From the NCBI GenBank assembly GCA_016744855.1, contig JADGDO010000004.1, positions 1-64,000 of the forward strand: DNA of 64,000 bases, read 5' to 3'. Positions 43,215-51,460 of this stretch are shown in pieces (positions within the stretch are counted from its first letter, which is position 1; every line of letters starts with the position of its first letter). A program made the position numbers and the translations under genes. The notes under the pieces are model-generated. The model was not told where the DNA came from and did no database searches. It worked only from the letters and a program-made list of their open reading frames with translations. This DNA is from Candidatus Fermentibacteraceae bacterium (GTDB lineage: Bacteria; Fermentibacterota; Fermentibacteria; Fermentibacterales; JCC-6).

Positions 43215-44355
43215 CACCCTCTAGCTGCTGATCTGAGAGACACCCAAAGCTGAATCTGAGGTGCTGTTTTCCCGTTTCACCAAATGCGTCACCCGGGATC
43301 GTTGCGATTGAATGCTTTTCTATCAGGTAATCTGCAAGAGCATAGGCATCAAATCTGTCCGGCGTCTTTGCAAGAGTGAAGAATCCGCCTCCGGATTCCC
43401 GCCACTCAATACCATTTGAATTCTGCATTGCCTCTTCACACAGGATACGCCGGTGCTCAACTTCTGCTGAGCGTTTTTCGACCCAGCCACTCAGTTTCAG
43501 ACATTCTTCCAGAAGAAGCTGCCCCGGTGTAGAAGGACAAATGACTACAGAGTCCTGAACTTTTAGGGCTTCTGTTAGTATATGATCTGCCCCGAAAAGG
43601 TAACCCAGTCTCCAGCCGGAAAGGCTGAAACTTTTTGAAAAACTGCCTATTGTGAGAACATGTTCTTTTTTTGTTTCAAGCCATGGGTGAAAGTCGCTTC
43701 CGGTGAAATTGAACCTCTCATAGGTTTCATCGATAATCAGAGTGCAATTGTTTTCTTCCGCGAGTTTAACTATTCTGCGCAGCTCTTCTTCCGACAATGC
43801 TGATCCTGTTGGATTTCCAGGATTAACCAACACCATGACTTTAGCTCCCGGAATTCTTTCCTCAAGTTTTTCCCATGGTAAATTCCAGCGGGAATCCTCT
43901 GACATCGGGATGGAGTCCAGTTCAAGATTTGAAAACTGAATAGCAAAGACATGATCAAAATAGTAGGGTTCAAGAACTACAACTCGATCACCAGGGTCTG
44001 CTACAGCCATTAGAGCAGAAACGAAAGCCTGACTCGCTCCACAGGTAAGATGCAGCTCTCCTGCAGCATCGAGACTTATTCCTCTTCTCTCTCTGAACTC
44101 TTCGGTGAGAGCTGTTCTGGTAGAGATGAGGCCGGGGTCGGGGCTGTAAAAATGGAATCCAGCACTCCCCATTTTTTTCTTCATTGCTTCAATTGCCTCA
44201 AATGGCGGGTCGTACCAGGGAACAGCCTGTGCCATTGAGAATATCTCCTGCCCACTGCTTCTCATCTCCCTGACTTTGTTCATTATAGAGTGGATTGGTG
44301 GCATATGAATCTGTTGTGTTCTCTTTGATGTTTTTACCCGCATTCTGTTCCCCAT
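43168..44355 (-). CDS. Class I/II pyridoxal-phosphate aminotransferase
   Basis: 395 residues. PLP contacts: TCGASQAFVSALM (phosphate), LVNPGNPTGS, LIIDETYERF and the Schiff-base Lys in GSFSKSFSLSGWRLGY. C-terminal Arg for the substrate carboxylate is in HLRFSFGC. This is the aspartate/aromatic/LL-DAP-type fold I group; substrate unclear. It stands alone, divergent from the glycosyltransferase gene. Confidence 0.9.
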   Translation of the reverse strand: MGNRMRVKTSKRTQQIHMPPIHSIMNKVREMRSSGQEIFSMAQAVPWYDPPFEAIEAMKKKMGSAGFHFYSPDPGLISTRTALTEEFRERRGISLDAAGELHLTCGASQAFVSALMAVADPGDRVVVLEPYYFDHVFAIQFSNLELDSIPMSEDSRWNLPWEKLEERIPGAKVMVLVNPGNPTGSALSEEELRRIVKLAEENNCTLIIDETYERFNFTGSDFHPWLETKKEHVLTIGSFSKSFSLSGWRLGYLFGADHILTEALKVQDSVVICPSTPGQLLLEECLKLSGWVEKRSAEVEHRRILCEEAMQNSNGIEWRESGGGFFTLAKTPDRFDAYALADYLIEKHSIATIPGDAFGETGKQHLRFSFGCLSDQQLEGAMASLARVDLSNVSL

Positions 44356-44418
44356 TCAGGTTGGAGTGTCAGTTTCCCGATGAATGATTTATAAAAGGGG
44401 GAGCAAAGAAGGGAAAGA

Positions 44419-45282
44419 ATGAAAATACTTGTTGATTCTGGAGTTGTTTTCCACGACGCTGAAATTCTCTCTCAATGCCTGTCGTCAAAGGGACATGAGG
44501 TTCTTCAGATCAAGGCAGAAGGCGACAATTTAGAGTCAGTTTTTGATGTGCTTGTTTCCTACGGTCCGCTTAGTGCTTCTTACGGGTCGCCTTTAGTCCG
44601 AGCTTTTTCCAGGCATTCCGGAAACTCTGTTTTTATTTTTCCCAGCAAATCTGCAATTCCTGTTGATTTTCCGCACCAATCTGCTGTAATTCCACAGTCG
44701 CTTGATACCCGGATGTTTTCTACAGTTTCCAGGACAGGGACAGGGATCATTCTTGGTATGGGCAGTTTTGACCCTGCCTGCGGCCACAAAACTCTGGTAA
44801 AGGCAATGCGTATGGTGAATTCCGATTACCGTGCAGTTATTGTCGGTGCTGAGGGCTACTATTCTACAAACCAGATGAATGAGTATGTCCGGAAGTTGGG
44901 ATTGGGAAATAGGGTTTCTTTCTTCTGCGAAAGTGAGAATGTAAAGTTTGAGTCCTACGGTTTAGTTGATTTGGGCGTTATTACCAGCCTTAGCCACAGG
45001 GTTGTTTCATATCCTGCAATGGAATTAATGGCAAGGGGAATTCCGCTTCTTTCTTCCTCCTCTGGCGGATTGAATAGTCTTGTTAACGATGGAGTTACAT
45101 GTCTTCTTCATTCTCCCGGAAACTGCAGCCAGCTTGCCCGTCAGATTAACCATCTTATAGATAACAGGGGTCTCGCTGAAATGCTCTCATCCAATGCACG
45201 TTCCTACTGTGAGAAGCATCTTTCTTTTGATGTTGTTGGGACCCGGTGGACGGAAGAATTGGAACAACTTTGCTTTTCATGA
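44419..45282 (+). CDS. Glycosyltransferase, GT4-like
   Basis: 287 residues, shorter than usual because the N-terminal Rossmann half is reduced (~1-95). The C-terminal half shows GIILGMGSFDPACGHKTLVKA, KLGLGNRVSFFCESE, and the donor-binding PAMELMARGIPLLSSSSGGL (E-x7-E region of GT4), then NDGVTCLLHSPGN. A nucleotide-sugar transferase for envelope glycans is likely. SD AAAGAAGGGAAAG. It lies 34 bases before the DUF3108 gene on the same strand. Confidence 0.8.
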   Translation: MKILVDSGVVFHDAEILSQCLSSKGHEVLQIKAEGDNLESVFDVLVSYGPLSASYGSPLVRAFSRHSGNSVFIFPSKSAIPVDFPHQSAVIPQSLDTRMFSTVSRTGTGIILGMGSFDPACGHKTLVKAMRMVNSDYRAVIVGAEGYYSTNQMNEYVRKLGLGNRVSFFCESENVKFESYGLVDLGVITSLSHRVVSYPAMELMARGIPLLSSSSGGLNSLVNDGVTCLLHSPGNCSQLARQINHLIDNRGLAEMLSSNARSYCEKHLSFDVVGTRWTEELEQLCFS

Positions 45283-45316
45283 TGTACACTATTTAAAGAT
45301 AAATGAAAGGATTTGT

Positions 45317-46123
45317 ATGAAGTTTTCAATATTGATTGTTTTGGCTATGACTTTCTCTTGTTTTGCCTATGGCTCAACCTGGGATTGGGGAGAGTACACA
45401 CGCAGGTATGAGGAAAATACGGCCTGGGGACCCGGAGAAAGACTTGTTTTCAGTGTTGAGTATGGAATCATCAAGGCAGGTACAGCAACACTTAGTGTTA
45501 CGGGACCCGTCGATCACGAAGGTCTTTTAGCCTATACGATTACAGCAGAAGCGAATTCTAATCCTGCTTTCAGCAGTTTCTTCGAAGTAAGAGACATCAA
45601 TGAAGCACTTCTTGACATCGTTCAGCTCCACTCTCTCACCTACATGAAGAGCATCGAAGAAGGGGATTTTACCAGTAGAGAAGAAATGTATTTCGATCAG
45701 GAAGCAGGTCTTGCTTACTACCCCGAGGAGGAGGATCCTGAATTAGCTGAAATGCCCATTCCTCCACACGCACTGGATGTTCTCAGCGCTTTTTACTACG
45801 CAAGAATCCAGCCACTCGAGCCCGGTGGTAATTTTTGTATCGATGTGCATGTCGATAATGATAATTATCCCATGGAAGTTAGAGTTCTCGAGCGTGAGAG
45901 AATTCGTACAAGAGCAGGCAGTTTTGAGTGTATTCAACTGCAGCCAGTTTTACGGGGTGATGGTATTTTCAAGCAGCAAGGTGAGATATTTATATGGGTA
46001 ACAGATGATGAGAGGCACATGCCTGTTCTTATGAGTGCTTCAATTATTATCGGCGAGATAACCTGCATGTTGGAAGACTATACTGCAGGTACTCCTCTGG
46101 TAGTTGAGAACCCGTTTCAATGA
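45317..46123 (+). CDS. Exported DUF3108-family protein
   Basis: 268 residues from ATG 45317 (SD GAAAGGA). Signal peptide MKFSILIVLAMTFSCFAYGS. ERLVFSVEYGIIKAGTATL is the typical opening of DUF3108 (F-x-Y-G-x-x-K-A-G); it continues with beta strands, a TSREEMYFDQE segment and VEIRVLERE-like VRVLERERIRT. The fold resembles LolA/LolB-type half-barrels, so lipid or lipoprotein handling in the envelope is plausible. It overlaps RNase HIII by 4 bases (ATGA). Confidence 0.85.
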   Translation: MKFSILIVLAMTFSCFAYGSTWDWGEYTRRYEENTAWGPGERLVFSVEYGIIKAGTATLSVTGPVDHEGLLAYTITAEANSNPAFSSFFEVRDINEALLDIVQLHSLTYMKSIEEGDFTSREEMYFDQEAGLAYYPEEEDPELAEMPIPPHALDVLSAFYYARIQPLEPGGNFCIDVHVDNDNYPMEVRVLERERIRTRAGSFECIQLQPVLRGDGIFKQQGEIFIWVTDDERHMPVLMSASIIIGEITCMLEDYTAGTPLVVENPFQ

Positions 46124-47034
46124 TTTCAAATGAGCTAAAACATCACCTGGAGGCAACTGTTGAGAAGCTTGCGTCCATTGGAATTTCCGTTGCCGAGAAG
46201 AAAGAGTTGCCCTACGGGATCCAACTGACCCTTTCGGGTAATGAAACCTCCTGCAAAATCAACCTCTATCATTCCCGTAAGAAGGGTAATTCAGTTGTCC
46301 AAGCAGGTGGAGACAAATCCCTTCTCAATGTAATATTCAAACAGCGTTCTAGCACTTTGGAACCTACTGTAAGTATTCCTCAAGGCATCCGTGCGGGAAG
46401 TGACGAAGCAGGTAAGGGGGAATATTTTGGCCCCTTGGTTGCAGCAGCTGTGGCCTGCGATCAGTCAACCGCAAGAAAACTGGTTGAACTGGGAGTTGCC
46501 GATTCAAAGAAGCTCTCTGCAGGAAAGATTCGAGAATTGTACGAAAAGATAACGATAATGGGTGATGTCAAATATGCTGTATGTTCAATTTTACCAAGAG
46601 AATACAACAGGCTATTTTCTGTTTTTCAGCAGAAAAAAAGGAACAGTCTTGACATTTTGGCAATGACTCATGGCAAAGCTTTTAAGCAGCTGCTATCTGA
46701 TGGAACAGATCCAGGGTACATAGTTATTGATAAATTCTGTGAGATGGGAAGGCTTCGCCCCTGGCTTCCTGAGCTCGCAGCTGAGGTGGAACTCAGGGTT
46801 CGAGCTGAGGACTCCGAACCATCAGTTGCCGCGGCATCCATTATTGCAAGAAGTGTTTATCTTGATGAGTTAGCAAGACTGTCGAGCTCATGCGGAGTTA
46901 ATCTCAAGCCCGGTGCCGGTGCCGGAGTGGATGCTATCGGGAGAACACTGGTTGCTCTAAAGGGCGAAGCTATTCTGCTTGATACTGCCAAAGTCCACTT
47001 CGCAAATACAGGCAAGATAACAAGGAGGCCTTGA
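46120..47034 (+). CDS. rnhC: Ribonuclease HIII
   Basis: 304 residues. Removes RNA from RNA-DNA hybrids, e.g. R-loops and primers. The N-terminal ~85 residues form the TBP-like substrate-binding domain special to HIII (YGIQLTLSGNETSCKINLYHS). The catalytic domain opens IRAGSDEAGKGEYFGPLV with Asp-Glu of the DEDE set (SDEAGKGEYFGP is HIII-specific), then ADSKKLS, YIVIDKFCE and AAASIIARSVYLDEL. The start overlaps the DUF3108 gene by 4 bases. Confidence 0.95.
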   Translation: MISNELKHHLEATVEKLASIGISVAEKKELPYGIQLTLSGNETSCKINLYHSRKKGNSVVQAGGDKSLLNVIFKQRSSTLEPTVSIPQGIRAGSDEAGKGEYFGPLVAAAVACDQSTARKLVELGVADSKKLSAGKIRELYEKITIMGDVKYAVCSILPREYNRLFSVFQQKKRNSLDILAMTHGKAFKQLLSDGTDPGYIVIDKFCEMGRLRPWLPELAAEVELRVRAEDSEPSVAAASIIARSVYLDELARLSSSCGVNLKPGAGAGVDAIGRTLVALKGEAILLDTAKVHFANTGKITRRP

Positions 47035-47152
47035 CCTGACGGGATTTGATTGAGATAATTGCGAAGATTTGGGCCAGAAGGTCCATGATTCAGGGGTGGA
47101 TCAAAAAACATGCAATCTGTTATTGAAACTTGAAAATCCGGAGGGATTACAA

Positions 47153-47482
47153 ATGAGATTTTTCGCAATCGCTACACTGGTTCTTGCTATGGCAATTTTT
47201 GGAATGGGTTGTGGCGAAGCCACAGATGAAGCAGCTCCTGTAGAAGAAGAAGTTGTTGAAGAAGTTGCTCCAGTAGAAGAAGTTGCCCCAGTAGAAGAAG
47301 TAGTTGTTGAAGAAGTAGTTATTGAAGAAGTTATCGAGGGCGAAGAAGTTATCGCTGAGGGCGAAGAGATGCTTGAAGAAGCCGAAGAAATGCTTGAAGA
47401 AGCTGAAGAAATGATCGAAGAGGGCGAAGAGCTTATCGAAGATGGCGAAGAGCTTATCGAAAACGTCGGAGACGTTCTTTAG
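47153..47482 (+). CDS. Glu/Val-rich lipoprotein
   Basis: 109 residues from ATG 47153, SD CGGAGGG. Lipobox IFGMGC, then a highly acidic region with two repeat types: EEVAPVEEV (x3-4) and E(E/G)AEEMLEEAEEM / GEELIEDGEELIE heptad-like units. The second half should be a long helix. No family is recognised. Strong negative charge and membrane anchor suggest a surface spacer or a cation-binding role. A terminator follows at 47505-47533. Confidence 0.7.
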   Translation: MRFFAIATLVLAMAIFGMGCGEATDEAAPVEEEVVEEVAPVEEVAPVEEVVVEEVVIEEVIEGEEVIAEGEEMLEEAEEMLEEAEEMIEEGEELIEDGEELIENVGDVL

Positions 47483-47504
47483 TATTTCCAGTTAAAGTTT
47501 ATTT

Positions 47505-47533
47505 GGGACGGCTTTTTGGCCGTCCCTTTTTTT
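47505..47533 (+). terminator. Intrinsic terminator
   Basis: GGGACGGC/GCCGTCCC, an 8-base stem with a 6-base loop, followed by TTTTTTT. It ends the Glu-rich lipoprotein transcript. Confidence 0.9.
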
Positions 47534-47677
47534 GTAATGATAGCAGCATATGGTGTTTACAGCTATACTCTACCTTAATTAATCCGTATTCCTTTAACTT
47601 GACTTTCTTCGCCACTTTGCATACAGAAATCCCGGCAGTATTATCAACTCCTAGTTAAACTATCGGGAGGTTTACGG

Positions 47678-50600
47678 ATGATCCGGCTGATTCCTTCATT
47701 TATCATTGACCAATTAAAGAATGAGAACTGTAATGGTGAGTTCAAAGCAACAACTGTCTTCGTAGATATTGTAGGATTCACATCGATGACACAAGCTCTG
47801 ATGGCGAATGGTAAAGAGGGCGCTGAAGTTCTTGCTGATTCAATTAACGCAGTATTTTCACCGGCAATTCAAGCAATTAGCATAAGTGGCGGGTTTGTTT
47901 CATCATTTGCAGGAGATGCTTTTACAGCTATTTTTCCTGATGAATCAGTTTCAATAAATCAATCTCTTTCAGCTGCTCTTCGTTTGCAGAAGATCTTCCA
48001 TGGCCAGGAGGCACAGCTGACAAAGTTCGGTTTGTTCAAATTGTCTGTTCGAATCGGTATGTCTCATGGCTCTGTTTCCTGGGGAATCTATCCCAGCCGT
48101 ATCCAGAGCAGTTACTATTTCAGCGGGACTGCTATTCTTGCTTCAAAACAAAGTGAAATAGCTGCAGCCAACGGTGAAGTTATTGTCGACAGTCAGATAA
48201 TCTCACGGGCAGGTGAACTTGAAGGTTTTTTTGTTCAAAACAAGACCGGCAGTTATCACACTCTTCTTGCTCTTCCACCGGTAGCATACCTTCTATCAGT
48301 AGGCGATATTTCTGATGCCGATTCTTTCCTTCAGAATTCATTTATCCCGGAAGAAATTCTCAAACTGAGCAGCAGAGGAGAGTTCCGGGATATAGTTTCA
48401 TGCTTCATCTCATTCTCTACAGAAGGAGATTTAGAGGAGAAAGTTACCCGCGTGATTAGACTTGCTGATAGTTTCGGAGGGTATTTCAACAAAATTGACA
48501 TCAGTGGTAGAAAAGGATCAATACTGGTTCTTTTCGGAGCACCGCGCAATCCCGGGAATCTTTACAATCGCGCTATAAATTTCGCGCTTTCTGTAAATGA
48601 AATTAGCTCGATAGAAGCCTGTATCGGATTAACATATGGAACTGCATTTACGGGTTTCGTCGGCAGTGAGTTGTTCTGTGAGTATACCGCTCTCGGATCT
48701 GTTGTGAACCTCTCCGCCCGATTTACAGAGAGAAATGAGCCTAATGCTATTTACACTGATTATGCTGTGTCAAAACAAGCAGGGTTACGCTTCGAAATCC
48801 ATGAGTTAATGCCGGAGAGATTCAAAGGGTTTTCCGGGGTGATTCCTGTATACAGCTTAATCGGGAAAAAAGGAAATGCACATTTCTCATTTTCTGCATG
48901 TCAACTAGTAGGACGACTTCCTGAGTTGCATAAATTAACCAAGTTGATTCAACCGCTTTACGAATGCAGATTCGCTGGTGTCGTTTATCTTTACGGCAAT
49001 CCGGGTGTTGGCAAATCAAGGCTTGTAAATGAACTAGTTCAACAGCATAGATTCCGGACAGCTGTAATGCAGACTGACAGTATTTTAAGAAAGGCTTTGA
49101 ACCCCTTTGCATATTTCTTCAACCTGTATTTCGAGTTGAGTTCCAGTTCTTCGCCCGAGAATAGAGCTGCTGGATTCGGGAAGAAATATCTTCAGCTGAT
49201 CAGGCAAATAGAGGATTTACCCGTCAAGATTCTGTCATCCACAAGGCGAATCGGACTTCTGAAGGAACTCAGCAGGGTAGAATCAGTAATCAGTGCCATT
49301 GTTGGAGTGTTTCAAGATGGGTCAATTTATGATGTCATAGACCCTCAGGACAGAGCTGTTGCAACAGAACAGGCGATCAAGGTTTTTTTTAAAGCTTTGA
49401 GTTTGACTGAACCTCTAATTCTTCTTATTGAAGATATCCAGTGGCTCGACTCTGCTTCAATAGACGTTATTAAAATGCTAACTCGAAGCATTGAGAGATA
49501 TCCGTTAATCGTTATTGCAAGTAGCCGATTTAATGATGATGGCTCGAAACCGGAGTTACAACTGGATGATTCTGTTCCAAGGCATTCAATGGTTCTCAGT
49601 GGTTTATCTGATACAGCGTCAAGAGAGCTTATCGAAGATTGTCTAGCCGGGAAAATAGATGACGAGTTGGCAGAATACTTTCAGTCGCGCACACAGGGGA
49701 ACCCTTTCTATACAGAACAATTCTGTCTTTACCTTCTTGAAAGCCGGAGTATCACTTTGCAAGAAGATTGTTACATTCTGGAGAGGGAGTCAGCTGATAT
49801 TCCAGCCGATATCAACATGATTCTTATTGCCCGTATTGATCGGTTGTCTTCTGAGTTAAAAGAAACTGTACAAATCGCATCAGTTCTTGGTAGAGAATTT
49901 GAAGTGCATGTTTTGAAAACCCTGATAAGACTTCTACGAGCAACGGCTGACAGCAATGCCCCGGTCGGATCAATAGACTCAGAAATTTCTCCCCTGATTC
50001 AGATGGTGGAAGAACAAAAAATCTGGTCGGCTCTCAGTGAAATACGATACATCTTCAATCATGTTCTTTTAAGAGATGCAGTGTACGATATGCAGCTGAG
50101 AACCCGATTGCGGTTAATTCATAAACTTGCGGGAGATGCTATTGCAGAGCTCTATACCGATCTTGAAACAACATTCGTTGACTGCGCATTTCATTACGAG
50201 CAAGCGGAAGACTGGCAAAATGCAATGGAGTACTGTGCAAGGGCCAGCGAGCACTTCAGAGAATCTGTCAGGTACGATGATGCCTTAACCTACTCATCGA
50301 AAGCTCTTTCTCTCTCCCTTGAAATATCAGGAGAGAGGCACCAGAGAACAGCCGATTTATATAACTCCATTGGAAGAGTTTATCATGAAAAATCGGAATA
50401 TGATACAGCTTTATCATTTCACCGAAAGGCTTTGCAAATCAGAAAAGAATTACTGGGAGAAAAGCATACTTCTACCGCTGAATCATACAACTATATCGGA
50501 GAGGCATATCTGCGAAACGGTCTCTATGACACAGCATTGGAGTACCACAACAAAGCCCTTGCTATCAGGAGCGATCTTCTGAGTGAAAAAAATGTTTTTT

Positions 50601-51454
50601 CTGCAACCACTTTCAGCAATATTGGAGAAGTTTACTGGAAAAAGGGTATCTTTGGCAAAGCATTGAAGTATCATGAAAAAGCTCTTTCGATCAGGAAGGA
50701 AATTGTGGGGGAGATTCACCCTTCTGTTGCAACTTCCTACAACAATTTGGGGCTGGTTCACTCAGACAAGGGCGACTATGACCTTGCACTTGCCTTTTAC
50801 GATAAAGCCCTGGCTATACAGAAAAAATTGCTGGGTGATAACCATCCCGATACGGCCGCATCTTACAGCAATATTGGAATGATTCACTGGAGAAAGAAGG
50901 ATTACGACACTGCTCTGCTGCTAATCAACAGGGCACTTTCTATACAGATAGAGCTGCTTGGCGAAAAGCAATGGTATGCTTCGACTTCCTATAACAACAT
51001 TGGGTCGGTTCATTATGAGAGGAAAGAATACGATACTGCTCTCGAGTTTTACAACAAAGCTCTTGCAATTCAGAAGGAATTACTCGGGGAGAAACACTGG
51101 TACACAGCAACTGCTTACAGTAACATAGGCTCAGTCTATTACAGTAAGAAAGACAATGACATGGCCTTGGATTTTTACAAGAAGGCCCTCTCTATTCAAA
51201 AGTATCACCAGGGCAAAAAGCATCCTGATACAGCCCTATCTTATTATTGCGTAGGTCTTGTCTTAAGGGACATGGGTGACAATGAGGATGCGCTGAACAA
51301 TTTCAACAAGGCACTCTCTATTCAGAAAGAATTACTGGGTTCTGAGCATCCCCACACAGTCATGTGTATTAAGAGCATAGCTGATATTTATCGCAGAATC
51401 GGTGATGTTGACAAGGCAGATCCTATCTCCAAAGAAACAGACAGTGTTGAGTAA
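47678..51454 (+). CDS. Soluble-adenylyl-cyclase-like protein: two cyclase domains, AAA/STAND ATPase, TPR repeats
   Basis: 1258 residues, SD GGGAGG. Cyclase domain 1 (~20-190) has both metal Asp (Asp30 in VFVDIVGFTSM, Asp80 in FAGDAF) but lacks the substrate Lys and the Asn/Arg pair. Cyclase domain 2 (~230-400) lacks the metal Asp but has Lys282 (NKIDISG), Thr337, Asn344 and Arg348 (EYTALGSVVNLSAR). Together they give one full class III site, with Thr at the base position as in soluble adenylyl cyclases. The ATPase (~410-700) has Walker A YGNPGVGKSRL (~440-448) and Walker B LILLIEDIQWLDSAS. The C terminus (~891-1258) has TPR repeats of 42 residues. The layout is that of mammalian ADCY10 and many bacterial multidomain cyclases. 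Signal input is unknown; cAMP production is predicted. Confidence 0.93.
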   Translation: MIRLIPSFIIDQLKNENCNGEFKATTVFVDIVGFTSMTQALMANGKEGAEVLADSINAVFSPAIQAISISGGFVSSFAGDAFTAIFPDESVSINQSLSAALRLQKIFHGQEAQLTKFGLFKLSVRIGMSHGSVSWGIYPSRIQSSYYFSGTAILASKQSEIAAANGEVIVDSQIISRAGELEGFFVQNKTGSYHTLLALPPVAYLLSVGDISDADSFLQNSFIPEEILKLSSRGEFRDIVSCFISFSTEGDLEEKVTRVIRLADSFGGYFNKIDISGRKGSILVLFGAPRNPGNLYNRAINFALSVNEISSIEACIGLTYGTAFTGFVGSELFCEYTALGSVVNLSARFTERNEPNAIYTDYAVSKQAGLRFEIHELMPERFKGFSGVIPVYSLIGKKGNAHFSFSACQLVGRLPELHKLTKLIQPLYECRFAGVVYLYGNPGVGKSRLVNELVQQHRFRTAVMQTDSILRKALNPFAYFFNLYFELSSSSSPENRAAGFGKKYLQLIRQIEDLPVKILSSTRRIGLLKELSRVESVISAIVGVFQDGSIYDVIDPQDRAVATEQAIKVFFKALSLTEPLILLIEDIQWLDSASIDVIKMLTRSIERYPLIVIASSRFNDDGSKPELQLDDSVPRHSMVLSGLSDTASRELIEDCLAGKIDDELAEYFQSRTQGNPFYTEQFCLYLLESRSITLQEDCYILERESADIPADINMILIARIDRLSSELKETVQIASVLGREFEVHVLKTLIRLLRATADSNAPVGSIDSEISPLIQMVEEQKIWSALSEIRYIFNHVLLRDAVYDMQLRTRLRLIHKLAGDAIAELYTDLETTFVDCAFHYEQAEDWQNAMEYCARASEHFRESVRYDDALTYSSKALSLSLEISGERHQRTADLYNSIGRVYHEKSEYDTALSFHRKALQIRKELLGEKHTSTAESYNYIGEAYLRNGLYDTALEYHNKALAIRSDLLSEKNVFSATTFSNIGEVYWKKGIFGKALKYHEKALSIRKEIVGEIHPSVATSYNNLGLVHSDKGDYDLALAFYDKALAIQKKLLGDNHPDTAASYSNIGMIHWRKKDYDTALLLINRALSIQIELLGEKQWYASTSYNNIGSVHYERKEYDTALEFYNKALAIQKELLGEKHWYTATAYSNIGSVYYSKKDNDMALDFYKKALSIQKYHQGKKHPDTALSYYCVGLVLRDMGDNEDALNNFNKALSIQKELLGSEHPHTVMCIKSIADIYRRIGDVDKADPISKETDSVE
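50348..51454 (+). repeat. Array of 126-base TPR-coding repeats
   Basis: About nine in-phase units of exactly 126 bases (42 residues), starting at 50348, 50474, 50600 and so on. Each has a TAxSYxNIGxVYxxKxxYDxAL core and an ALxIQKELLGEKH linker, the kinesin-light-chain/NPHP3 type of TPR. Nucleotide similarity between units is visible (AAAGCTCTTTC, TACAACAAAGC), which suggests growth by tandem duplication. Confidence 0.85.
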
Positions 51455-51460
51455 CTTTTT

